Assembly: GCA_017861495.1 (NCBI GenBank)
Contig: JAGFXW010000004.1
Span: 1-34,270 of the forward strand
DNA from: Bacillota bacterium
GTDB lineage: Bacteria > Bacillota_C > Negativicutes > CTSoil-072
DNA: 34,270 bases
Direction of reading: 5' to 3'
Shown here piece after piece: positions 16,815 through 24,999 of the stretch; positions within the stretch are counted from its first letter, which is position 1, and each line of letters begins with the position of its first letter. A program made the translations under genes and the position numbers. The notes under the pieces are model-generated. The model made no database searches. It was not told the DNA's origin and saw only the letters and a list, made by a program, of their open reading frames with translations.

Positions 16815-16844
16815 ATTATAGAATGCCAGCCTATTCATCGTCAA
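16815..16844 (-). promoter_or_regulatory. promoter of the abiE operon
   Basis: -35 TTGACG (16844-16839), an 18-bp spacer and a perfect -10 TATAAT (16820-16815) on the minus strand, 22 bp before the antitoxin ATG. Short inverted repeats for autoregulation are not obvious. Confidence 0.75.
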
Positions 16845-17313
16845 GTTTTTTAAAATTTTACTCGACAATACAGATGTTGCCTAGCTATAAAACCAGCAAG
16901 TTTTTCTCAGATTGATTTTCAGCACCTCCTTTCTCTGAGCATGATCATCCTTAACCACCTTCGCATCCAGATCAATCCCACAGTAGGTTCAATTGGCATA
17001 TTTGTTTGATTTTCTTACGTAGATTATAGAATTGCTACCAGGTTGGCAATCAGCCTTATTTGTATTTTCCACTTTGTATACCCCCCCTTGTGAATTTCGC
17101 GAAATTTCGCGTGTCCTTAGCGAACGCTCGCGGAGGCTTTTATTTCCCAGGGATTTTACCCCCTATCCCCCCTAACGCCAAATCCTTCCACAGAGGCCTG
17201 GGGTAACTGGGACTAGATGCACTCCGTATGTCCATATTCACCACTTGAGATGTCCCATGTCAGTATACTCACCCATCTAACTTGGTTATGCGGAAATAGC
17301 TTTGCACGCTCTC
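16845..17313. other. noncoding spacer with 33-bp motif shared between islands
   Basis: No convincing gene. Positions 17081-17113 (C7 tract, then GAATTTCGCGAAATTTCGCG and TG) align without gaps to 7351-7383 of the first island at 24 of 33 positions, both preceded by GTAT. TTTCGCGAAA is a perfect palindrome. Further short inverted repeats (AGCGAACGCT) and C-rich tracts follow to about 17180. A transfer-origin, packaging or RNA role is possible; none is proven. Confidence 0.45.
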
Positions 17314-18087
17314 TTACAGCGCTAATTTGTAACCATTCAAAGTGCATATTGCTAGTAGTGCGGGATGATAGAATATCTCCAGTTCTCTGCTCTGATTAGC
17401 AACGTCACGAAAGGATGTTGCTGATTGAACGCATTCCATCATTATCCCCCCGGAATACACGATCTCTTCGTCGTAAATGATACTGCCATCTGCAGCAATT
17501 TCCAGCGTCATAGTGTGAACGGGTTTGATTTTTCCTTGCTGCGCCAGAAACAAAATCCCATCAAGGATCCAATGAGCTACATATTGGGAGATAATCGGTT
17601 TTTCTATGATAGCAGCCAAAGATTTTACAATCTGCAGCAAATTCTTTTCGTCTTTATCGAGTACATCCCATACTTTACAATAATCGCCACCACACTCTTG
17701 CAGTTTATTCTGCAATACAGTTTCTGCCAAAACCTTATGATGGTACTGCATTTCCCTTGCTTTTTCTCTGACTGCCTCTTGCTGTTCGGTCGCAAGTCCG
17801 TTAGAAACATCTACAGCAGTAAACCAAACGCCATAATTCAGCACAGGAATAGTAGAAACTCCGATTTCCCGCGAAACCAGTTTGTCCGGTGTAGTAACAT
17901 TCACAAAAAAGTTAGTACAGGGGGGCGTAAGATTGGGAAAGTGTTGTGTCAGGTTCCAAATTTCTCTTGGATTATCCCGATAATAAAACGTGGCGGCCGC
18001 GGTACCGTCATATACAGTCGCTTGTTTTAAGAGTTTTCGCATGGACCAATCGTTGCTATCCTTGATTGCTTTCTCGTATATTGTCAT
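17314..18087 (-). CDS. hypothetical 257-aa protein of the second island
   Basis: I do not recognise this protein. It begins MTIYEKAIKDSNDWSMRKLL, and GGAGG lies 7 nt before ATG 18087. It is soluble with mixed alpha/beta character and no signal peptide. Visible patches are YYRDNPREIWNLTQHFPNL, CGGDYCKVWDVLDKDEKNLL and IAADGSIIYDEEIVYSGG. It lies directly beyond the iteron array that follows the primase-helicase, the same relative place that the capsid and small genes take in the first island, so it belongs to the same element. Its length and lack of frame damage suggest it is or was recently functional. Confidence 0.7.
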   Translation of the reverse strand: MTIYEKAIKDSNDWSMRKLLKQATVYDGTAAATFYYRDNPREIWNLTQHFPNLTPPCTNFFVNVTTPDKLVSREIGVSTIPVLNYGVWFTAVDVSNGLATEQQEAVREKAREMQYHHKVLAETVLQNKLQECGGDYCKVWDVLDKDEKNLLQIVKSLAAIIEKPIISQYVAHWILDGILFLAQQGKIKPVHTMTLEIAADGSIIYDEEIVYSGGIMMECVQSATSFRDVANQSRELEIFYHPALLAICTLNGYKLAL

Positions 18088-18127
18088 TTCATTTCCTCCA
18101 TTTTTCTTTTTTATACACAGTAGGTTC

Positions 18128-18341
18128 GCACCAAGACTGCACCAGAGATTAAAACCTGCAATTCCTTGTAGTTACTTGGATTGCACCATGGTACCATAGC
18201 GCACCACAACTTTTACCTTATTTTTATTTATTTTTTCTTATAGGATAATAGGGGAAAAACATGGTGTACTTTGGTCCAGCCTTTATACTATAAGGATTTA
18301 ATGCACTTCTCTCTTGGTGTGATGGTGGTGCAATATGGTGC
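18128..18341. other. candidate replication origin: inverted iterons around AT-rich core
   Basis: GCACC cores lie on the left at 18128, 18139, 18183 and 18201; the inverse GGTG(C/T) cores lie on the right at 18263, 18316, 18327 and 18337. Between them 18210-18240 is almost pure A/T (TTTTACCTTATTTTTATTTA and on). The two pairs at 18128/18139 and 18327/18337 are 10-11 bp apart, one helical turn. The array begins 41 bp upstream of the 257-aa gene and ends at the primase-helicase stop. Iterons flanking an AT-rich unwinding region beside a Rep-type helicase match the published design of SaPI origins. Confidence 0.6.
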
Positions 18342-18343
18342 AG

Positions 18344-20609
18344 TCACTGTAAAAATTCATTAATCTCTTTTAGTTGAATACCTTCCCAAGAATATTTCCC
18401 GTTCATACTCCGCTGCTTTTTTTCACCAAATAGGTTTCGTTCTTTCATTTTTGTGCCGAAGAGTCCCGAACTGAGCGGATATTTGTGTCCGGAATTGAGT
18501 GTCCAGCTTCTGTATGCTTCATAAAGATCCGCTTTTAAAACTGAATAGCCTGTTCCTACGTCACAACATTCATCGATGAATTGACCGATAATGTCCATAT
18601 CCTTCCGGTATTCTTCCGTGGCTAACAAAACGCTTTTGGGCGTAAATAACGTACCGGCTTTCTGCCATGCCAGACATCCTCGAAGTGCTCTATTGAGTAT
18701 CCCCGGCAGTTCTTCTCGGATGATGATTTTGTCCAAGTCTTTGATCTTCTTCTGCTCCGGAATTTCTGCCTTAAACGGAACAAGCCGGATACGCCGCCAT
18801 ATCCCTTTATCCGTTCCGCTGATCGTCGGCCTGTGATTGCTGGCGATCCACAATTTGAGCTGCGGTGTATATTCAAAAAACTCCTTGTTCAGAAACCTTG
18901 CCTTGATCGGCTCGCCACTGGTAACCTGTTTGATCCGTTGTTCATTGAAATGAACTCGTTCCTTGGTCTCGCTCTACCACAAGTCTGGTACCTTGCAGGT
19001 CTGCCAGGTCATTGGGGATACCATCCCCGTTTCTCTTCTCAAGGAATACATTCGGCGGCGCTGTTTTTACGTAATCACCCATCAGCGCTCGCCGGATAGT
19101 TAGCTCCACGCTTTTCCCGTTATTTCCCGAGCCATAAAGTGCAACAAAGCATTGTTCGCGGGTAGATCCAGTTAAACTCATGCCCGCGTATTGATCCATA
19201 AATTCAATAAGCTCTTCGTCAGCGCACAACGCTGTATGAAGGAAGGCATCGTAACGCAGGCATTTTGCGGTAGGATCAAACGCCACTGGGATGATCTTTG
19301 TGTTCAGATTGGTGGGATCATGCGTCCATAGTTTTCCGGTGGTAAGATCGAGCGTGCCGTTTACGCAGTTTATGCGCCACAGATTGGCATCTAGATCCTT
19401 TGACAATACCGGCATCAGGCGCTCGGCTTGTTTCAGCACATTCGTAATAGCGCTATTCTTTTCAAGTCCTCGGGAAAATTTAAGATAGGCCGCTTTTTGG
19501 GTATCATCGTTTATTGACTCCACTTCGTTCGGGATGGAGCGAACGGTCTTAACCATCATGGACTGGATCCTATTGATTTTGTCGATATCCCACCGTCTTC
19601 CATCCCAAAGGAGCCTCTTTCCCCAGTCGTGACAATACTTGATGCGGTCGCCGTATTGATCAGCCATCCGCTCTGCTACTCCGATCTCGGTTAATGGTCT
19701 GCACCAGCAGTGAAAGACCGTCATCCCTCTTTTTATGCGGGCAATGGTAACCTTGCCATAGGTCTGCCTGCCACGCATCTCATCCCACTTGTCACGCATC
19801 AGCCCAGACTCTCGAAATAAGCGGTCGGTTTGTCCTTCATTGCCACCGCTGAAAAACAACAGTCTTTCCACCAACGCAGCATCGGCCCTGGACTGATCAC
19901 CATCATAAGCAGATACATCTCCATTCCATAGATCGTTAACGATAAAGGCGTGTGTAGGCGATTTCTGAATAGCGGCAATGACCTCGCCGTCTGTCCAGGT
20001 ATCGTCTGTTGCTGCTATGCACGTTTCTTGGTATGCCGGTACTGCAAAATAAGTATCGCATAACGTGATGATTTGGGAAGATAGGTCGGTTAGCTCTCGT
20101 TCGGACTCCGGCAACCGGTCGCCGGTAACGGTGAAGTAGCGTTCTTTATCATACACTTCCAGCTGCTTTGAATCTTTCAGAGGTTTCTTGCAGGCCGAGG
20201 TATTCTTCTCTCCGAACCCGAGAATGTGAACCCCCTTTCCACTTGGTGAGCGTTCAATATAACAAGGCTTGAGCATAGCAATGATGGTGGTCGCATCGGC
20301 TTTGATACAGCCGGTTTCATCAAATGCTTCATCAATATCCACGCCAGAAATGCCATCCCCAAGAAGAAACCCTAGACCTTTGGCTCGCGTCTCCTTTTGG
20401 ATATACTCCACCGCAGCTGCAAAGGTACCCCCTTTACTCAGATTCGTTGGATCTATTGTTTTGCCCGTTACGACGCTGTATGGCTTCTTGTCTTTATCCC
20501 ACCAAACCCAGCGAGACTGTTGGCGTAACGCCTGAGGGATCGCATTCAGGTTGATACGATGCATCTCTACTGGTGATTTCAGTGTTGTTCCATTTTTTAT
20601 ACTCATCAT
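18344..20609 (-). pseudogene. second PrimPol-SF3 (D5-type) primase-helicase, frameshifted
   Basis: About 755 aa when joined. PrimPol part: LLGDGISGVDIDEAF and ERSPSGKGVHILGFG; then LWNGDVSAYDGDQS and RLFRESGLMRDKW, shared with the first island's primase. Helicase part: NCVNGTLDLTTGKL (D5_N), Walker A YGSGNNGKS (about residues 493-500) and Walker B-like DLADLQGTRLVV. At about 18974 the frame breaks: two missing bases would restore VVASETKERVHFNEQRIKQV, after which the second frame continues through EPIKARFLNKEFFEYTPQLK and WIASNHRPT to the stop at 18344. The start ATG has GAGGAAAG upstream and overlaps the stop of a small upstream frame (ATGA). As read, the helicase is truncated after Walker B. 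Confidence 0.88.
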
Positions 20610-20731
20610 TTTCTTTCCTCTCTATTTGTGACACTATACGCACTCATTCCAGTCTGACTAATGGCAGTCGTTTTATTTTTCTCCCAGAATCGCAAAAGCC
20701 TACCGAGTAGCCACAAGGTGCATTCCTTCAT
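20606..20731 (-). CDS. possible 41-aa leader peptide coupled to the primase
   Basis: Open frame starting MKECTLWLLGRLLRFWEK. GGAG lies 8 nt before the ATG, and its TGA overlaps the primase ATG, so translation could be coupled. The first codons form the right arm of the hairpin at 20697-20751, an attenuator-like layout. I recognise no family; short length makes the call uncertain. Confidence 0.3.
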   Translation of the reverse strand: MKECTLWLLGRLLRFWEKNKTTAISQTGMSAYSVTNREERK

Positions 20732-20751
20732 TTTGGCTACTCCGGCAGGCT
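20697..20751 (-). promoter_or_regulatory. long hairpin between small frame and primase gene
   Basis: AGCCTACCGAGTAGCCA (20697-20713) and TGGCTACTCCGGCAGGCT (20734-20751) pair along 17 bp with one bulge and one wobble, around a 20-nt loop. On the minus strand the structure is followed by TTTTGCG, a weak T-run. It contains the stop codon of the upstream 49-codon frame and the start region of the 41-codon frame. It could be a leaky terminator or an attenuator controlling primase synthesis. Confidence 0.55.
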
Positions 20752-20886
20752 CCCGCTCACATCCGGTATATGTTGTTTTGCCCGTTGCCCTCGATCCCTG
20801 GTTCGCGTTCGTTTTCTTCTCCCATCAGGAAGTCCCTTGATCGTCACAAAATATCTACTCTTTGACTTACTATGCACATCTTCCAT
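20737..20886 (-). CDS. possible small basic protein, 49 aa
   Basis: Open frame MEDVHSKSKSRYFVTIKGLP and on, very rich in Arg/Lys (DGRRKRTRTRDRGQRAKQ). It starts 4 bp beyond the end of the HTH gene and ends inside the hairpin at 20734-20751. The ribosome site is weak (GGATGGAAG). The basic composition fits a nucleic-acid-binding peptide, but there is no family match I can name. Confidence 0.3.
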   Translation of the reverse strand: MEDVHSKSKSRYFVTIKGLPDGRRKRTRTRDRGQRAKQHIPDVSGSLPE

Positions 20887-20889
20887 CCG

Positions 20890-21072
20890 TTAAACGCTCC
20901 TACTTTGCGGTTTGTTGACTAACTCATCGATCTGCCATGCCGGCACAAAAACCCGACGGCCAATTTTGACTGTGGCAATTTTCCCCTCACTGCAGGCTTT
21001 ATATAGCCCCGCTTTGCTCATAGGAATAATGGTTAAGACTTCCGACAGCCCATAAAGCTTTTTTTCGAACAT
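20890..21072 (-). CDS. excisionase/AlpA-like HTH protein
   Basis: 60 aa: LYGLSEVLTIIPMSKAGLYK followed by GKIATVKIGRRVFVPAWQID, the classic helix-turn-helix plus wing of the excisionase (MerR-like) family. ATG 21072 follows GGGGAG at 9 nt. It occupies the same place ahead of a primase-helicase as the HTH gene at 2404 in the first island, though the proteins are only distantly alike. Expected roles are recombination directionality or activation of island genes. Confidence 0.82.
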   Translation of the reverse strand: MFEKKLYGLSEVLTIIPMSKAGLYKACSEGKIATVKIGRRVFVPAWQIDELVNKPQSRSV

Positions 21073-21126
21073 TTTTCTTTTCTCCCCTTTCTTATGTTTA
21101 ATTGTTGTTTAAATGTAAAACCTTAT

Positions 21127-21143
21127 AAAAAGCCGTTTCCGGC
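21127..21143 (-). terminator. weak terminator between the regulator and HTH genes
   Basis: GCCG-GAAA-CGGC followed by five T on the minus strand, 4 bp after the regulator's stop. The stem is only 4 bp, with a stable GNRA-type loop, so termination would be partial. Confidence 0.4.
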
Positions 21144-21146
21144 ATT

Positions 21147-21605
21147 TTATTTGACAATGTTGTTCCACTTCTTCTTAGCTTCTTCCAACATGTCCCGATA
21201 TATGAGTTGTAAGGCGATGTTCATGATTGCAGCGGTAATTGTTTCTCTCTCATTTTTTAAAGCCTGTAAAAAGTCATCTTTTACATCCTTAAGTTTGTCG
21301 TCGGATGAGAGAATTTCGTAGTAAAATCTGATGCTACTCACAGATTCTGGAGTCAATTTGGAACCTTTTGCACCGAAGGTCTTTTGCAGGTCTCCCCTAA
21401 CATACTTACCGTTGAGAAGGCAATACGCAGCATACGCTTCAAAAATTGTTTCCAGTGGGTAATCTACATAACATCCTCCAGGACCACCGCGATTTTCTCT
21501 CACGGCCTTCGGAATTAAATCCTGGTGTTCGTATCGCATCAACGAGACTCTACTAAGTTTGACGCCTAACTTATTAAGTCCTTGTAGCACTTCATCAGGT
21601 GTCAT
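21147..21605 (-). CDS. MerR-like HTH regulator of the second island
   Basis: 152 aa. Residues 1-60 resemble a MerR-type winged helix (LGVKLSRVSLMRYEHQDLIP, then a Gly/Pro-rich wing GGPGG and YVDYPLETIFEAYA). The rest is helical and Lys-rich, ending EEAKKKWNNIVK, without a known ligand-binding motif. ATG 21605 has AGGAG 5 nt upstream, and a textbook promoter lies 40 bp further. As the first gene of the island's leftward operon it probably sets the expression of the HTH and primase genes. Confidence 0.75.
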   Translation of the reverse strand: MTPDEVLQGLNKLGVKLSRVSLMRYEHQDLIPKAVRENRGGPGGCYVDYPLETIFEAYAAYCLLNGKYVRGDLQKTFGAKGSKLTPESVSSIRFYYEILSSDDKLKDVKDDFLQALKNERETITAAIMNIALQLIYRDMLEEAKKKWNNIVK

Positions 21606-21644
21606 ATAGACTCCTACCTTTAATCGTTGTTTATATATAATGTA

Positions 21645-21673
21645 ATTGTATGTTACGAACTCTGAACTGTCAA
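21645..21673 (-). promoter_or_regulatory. sigma-A promoter of the second island operon
   Basis: Perfect -35 TTGACA (21673-21668), a 17-bp spacer and -10 TACAAT (21650-21645) on the minus strand, ahead of the regulator at 21605. Confidence 0.75.
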
Positions 21674-21691
21674 CCTGTTTTTCATTATTCT

Positions 21692-21859
21692 ATGGGTAAC
21701 TCTAAGAAATACATTTTTTACAACGACCAAATTATCCTGCGGAAATATGCACCAATTTGCGCATGTGTTTTTTGCGGCAATGCGGATGATGTCATCAGCT
21801 ACTAGTGGAAAAATATTTGTAAAGAATGCTTGATCGATTTGACACAGAAAGCTGAATAA
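21692..21859 (+). pseudogene. AbrB/SpoVT-type regulator, C-terminal remnant
   Basis: The + strand frame reads DQIILRKYAPICACVFCGNA, then DDVISY, stop, WKNICKECLIDLTQKAE. This is the zinc-finger tail (two CxxC pairs) found after the swapped-hairpin DNA-binding domain of AbrB/MazE/SpoVT regulators in Clostridia and Negativicutes. The DNA-binding part is missing and a TAG at 21803-21805 replaces a codon, so it is a relic. No promoter is apparent. It marks host-type DNA between two islands or a cargo scrap. Confidence 0.65.
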
Positions 21860-22129
21860 TAGATGTCATTGAGTTTCTAAAAAAGGCTATCACGCTGTTC
21901 ATTAATGTGGTGGTCTTTTCCTCGTACTCAGTCTTTAATCAATTTTCAGCCGATGCTTCAATAAAAATTCACCAATGACAATTAAAACCAAAACTTATCC
22001 TTCATTTTCCATAGCTATTTCAGAATAATGATACAACTGCAGATTACTTAACTGCCGTTACATAATGAGTATCATAACGGTTTTATTACCATCAAAATAT
22101 TATTGGTATAGTAAAATCGCATTTCGTTT
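21860..22129. other. AT-rich spacer without visible genes
   Basis: About 270 bp of AT-rich sequence between the regulator relic and the 145-aa gene. I see no gene, strong promoter or repeat in it. Confidence 0.5.
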
Positions 22130-22567
22130 TCAATCTAATTCTTCGCACTTGCCCTCAATAACATTTTTTATTTTGTCTTTTATTTCTTTAAATTCATCAT
22201 GAACCCATAATTCACTTAATACAATGCCTCCGCCCATACCACCCCAAACGCCTTCCATGGGCTGTTTAACTTCATAATATATACCTTTTCCATCTCCTTC
22301 ATTGCACGCCCAGGCTATATCATCTAAGTAGTCTAACAATTTTTCCAATGTTTTTTCATCACACTTGACCAACTTCATTGGACACGTCAAATAGATTTGC
22401 CCTCCCGAATCACCTTCCATTATGACTACAGCATTATCTACATTTTTAGCTTCAAAAAAATTTGCGAGTGGTTGGTATGAAACATCCTTTTTTGCATGAC
22501 TGAGCACATAACGCACCGGGCTAAAATGTTCAGGGATTATCTTCTCGTCTTTCACCTTTTTGTTCAT
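22130..22567 (-). CDS. hypothetical 145-aa protein
   Basis: Unrecognised soluble acidic protein. It begins MNKKVKDEKIIPEHFSPVRY and has a glycine-rich turn (EGVWGGMGGGIVLSELWVHD) and a charged end (KDKIKNVIEGKCEELD). The central part (NAVVIMEGDSGGQIYLTCPM) looks like beta strands. The nearest ribosome site, GGAGCG, is 14 nt from this ATG and closer to an out-of-frame ATG, so initiation is uncertain. It lies 200 bp downstream of the helicase operon on the same strand. Whether it belongs to that module cannot be decided from sequence. Confidence 0.6.
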   Translation of the reverse strand: MNKKVKDEKIIPEHFSPVRYVLSHAKKDVSYQPLANFFEAKNVDNAVVIMEGDSGGQIYLTCPMKLVKCDEKTLEKLLDYLDDIAWACNEGDGKGIYYEVKQPMEGVWGGMGGGIVLSELWVHDEFKEIKDKIKNVIEGKCEELD

Positions 22568-22767
22568 GTTCGTTCATACGCTCCTTCACAAGAAATACTA
22601 TATGATATCGAAGCTTCTATATAGATATTTGTTATGTATTCGAATAATGACTCAATTCATTCCCCTATTTGTATACATTTTCCCAAAAATCTCCTATCCT
22701 TCTTTAGAAGGGCTGACTTTACTATAACATTATGTATGATTTCACTTAAATTTTCCGTCTTTAATAC

Positions 22768-24999
22768 TCATAGCAAACAAGAATTTAGTATTTCCTCAAT
22801 CGCCTGCACAGCACCTGGTACGTCGATATTTAACGATGCATAGTTTTTATTCAAAAGTTCCTCTGACAATAACCAATCCCATTTCTCCTGCTGTTTATTC
22901 TTTACAAATTCCACCAGCTTCTCCTCTGATAATATGCGTTCTTCATAAATATCAAGAAGATGATCATAAACCTGTTCTAGCGAATTAGCCTGAACGGATA
23001 TATATAAGCCCTCATTTGTAGTAATCAGACCTCTTGCGGTCAGCATAAGAGAAATTGTATCTTGAACGTCATCGCCTTTCCACGCAAACAGAAGAACATC
23101 ATTACCCATTTTAACGAAGGGACTATTTCCAAGAGCAAGTTGATGGTACTGAGTGCGAGCTTCTCGAAGTAATTCGAAGGCAATTTTATCCACGAAAGGG
23201 ACATGTTCAGAAGTTCTCAGAACTTCACGCATTTCCTCTCGTACTCTATTGTGCAGTCTTGAACCAACGCCAGAAAATGAAGGCGCTTTTCCTCCTTTAT
23301 CCGGCAAGACAACTATAGTCTTTTTCTGTTCATCCACGTCTTCAACGCGCCACCGTCGACCAGCAAAAATAAGATAACTTTTTAAAGTAATCGCCCTGCT
23401 AATCGGCAGAGTTCCAAGAGGCTTACCCTGATAAATAATTCTGTACTCTTCATCGTTTTTGAAGGCAGCAAAGAAAGTATAATGATTGACTATTTTTTCT
23501 CCCAAAGACCCTAAAAGCAACAAACCAGTATGCTCTTGCGACAAAACATCCTGCCGGGCCAATCCTCTTAAAAAACCGGCGAACTCAGTCTTCGATAGAT
23601 TATAAAAAGGACCGTTCTCGCAAAGGAGTCCCCAAGCATTTGATGCGGTAAGCCCTCCATACTGTCCAATCGAAGAAAGCAATTGCTGAACCATCGTAGA
23701 CAGATGCAATCCCCGAGTTCCAATAGGCTCGCACCAACCACCAGCTAATAAACGAATCATTGCAATTGTTTGAACCAATTGTTCCCGTAAAAGATCAGAA
23801 ATACGTGATCGTTCATTCAGACTATCCTCAATACAATAAGCGCGGAGGATAGACGCTTCACCTGGTTTCCTCCCAGACCGTCCAATCCGTTGCCGCAAAC
23901 TTGCCACAGAAGGGGGTGGACCAACTTGGGCAATACTTTTTACTGACCCGATATCAATACCTAGTTCCAATGTATTTGTACAAATAGCTGTTGCCGCATG
24001 TTCTTTCTTCTTGAGCGCCTGTTCAGTCTCTTCCCGAATTTCTTTGGACAAGTTCCCATGATGAGGCCAAAATTCGTTGGGTAATCCTGCTTCCTCACAC
24101 ATCTTCCTCAACTTGTCCGTATATATTTCGACCGATGTCCGCGTATTCGGAAATACTAGATGGTTAGCCCCTCGTAAAGCAGCAAAAAGTTTTTTTGCCA
24201 CCCACTCTTGCGCATAGGATATTTTGTCCTCTTCAGCCACGCTGTCTGAACCTATATTAAGGTTCTTAGGTTCCTCGGCACGATATCCCGAAACAAGCAC
24301 CTTTAATTCCTGTCCACCTGATGGGCTAGTGATTATTGTTACCTTATCAGGGTTAGCGGGACGCAAAAATCGAGCGGCCATCTTCATATCCCCAATAGTT
24401 GCCGACAGACCAATCCTAGGAACACTTCTACCTATAACCGTTTCAAGGCGGTTAAGTAAACTCTGAAGCTGTTTTCCCCTCTCATTCCCCATGAAAGCGT
24501 GAACTTCATCAACAACACAATAACGAAGGGAAGAAAATATTCCAGGTACTTGATGCCCTCGAAGCATTAGCATGGCTTCCAACGATTCAGGAGTTATTAA
24601 AACGCAGCCATTAGGTTTATCAATAAAACGCTTCTTCTTAGAGCCTGAGATATCTCCATGCCATGGCGTAACAGGTATTCCCAGCTCTTCACACAAAAGT
24701 TCCAATCTCTCCCATTGGTCGTTGATAAGGGCTTTCAACGGGCCTATATAGAGAGCAATATTCTGACTGTTCATCGAAAGCAGTTTCGTTAGTATTGGAA
24801 AAAAAGCAGCTTCCGTTTTACCTGAAGCTGTGGCAGCAGCTATTATCACATCACTGTCATGTAGAATAACAGGGATAGCCTGTTCTTGGATATTTCTCAA
24901 TTCTGTCCACCCCAACTGCCAAATCCATCGTTGAATTTTAGGATCAAGTAAAGCAAACGCAGATGATACTTTATTGGAGTTTGAAACTGGCAAACTCAT
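22768..24999 (-). CDS. Lhr-like superfamily 2 helicase
   Basis: 743-aa DEAD/DEAH-type helicase. Motif I is ATASGKTE (residues 56-63), motif II DEVH in YCVVDEVHAFMGNERGKQL, motif III GLSATIGD; the second RecA domain has TNTLELGIDIGSV and motif VI QRIGRSGRKPGE. The C-terminal part resembles the winged-helix and DUF-rich tail of Lhr-type helicases. ATG 24999 lies 8 nt after GGAGG and overlaps the ATPase gene by 29 nt, so the two are translationally coupled. Lhr-like helicases with BrxD-like ATPases recur in BREX-like and Ter-associated DNA-processing loci. It probably translocates on or unwinds DNA within that complex. Confidence 0.88.
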   Translation of the reverse strand: MSLPVSNSNKVSSAFALLDPKIQRWIWQLGWTELRNIQEQAIPVILHDSDVIIAAATASGKTEAAFFPILTKLLSMNSQNIALYIGPLKALINDQWERLELLCEELGIPVTPWHGDISGSKKKRFIDKPNGCVLITPESLEAMLMLRGHQVPGIFSSLRYCVVDEVHAFMGNERGKQLQSLLNRLETVIGRSVPRIGLSATIGDMKMAARFLRPANPDKVTIITSPSGGQELKVLVSGYRAEEPKNLNIGSDSVAEEDKISYAQEWVAKKLFAALRGANHLVFPNTRTSVEIYTDKLRKMCEEAGLPNEFWPHHGNLSKEIREETEQALKKKEHAATAICTNTLELGIDIGSVKSIAQVGPPPSVASLRQRIGRSGRKPGEASILRAYCIEDSLNERSRISDLLREQLVQTIAMIRLLAGGWCEPIGTRGLHLSTMVQQLLSSIGQYGGLTASNAWGLLCENGPFYNLSKTEFAGFLRGLARQDVLSQEHTGLLLLGSLGEKIVNHYTFFAAFKNDEEYRIIYQGKPLGTLPISRAITLKSYLIFAGRRWRVEDVDEQKKTIVVLPDKGGKAPSFSGVGSRLHNRVREEMREVLRTSEHVPFVDKIAFELLREARTQYHQLALGNSPFVKMGNDVLLFAWKGDDVQDTISLMLTARGLITTNEGLYISVQANSLEQVYDHLLDIYEERILSEEKLVEFVKNKQQEKWDWLLSEELLNKNYASLNIDVPGAVQAIEEILNSCLL

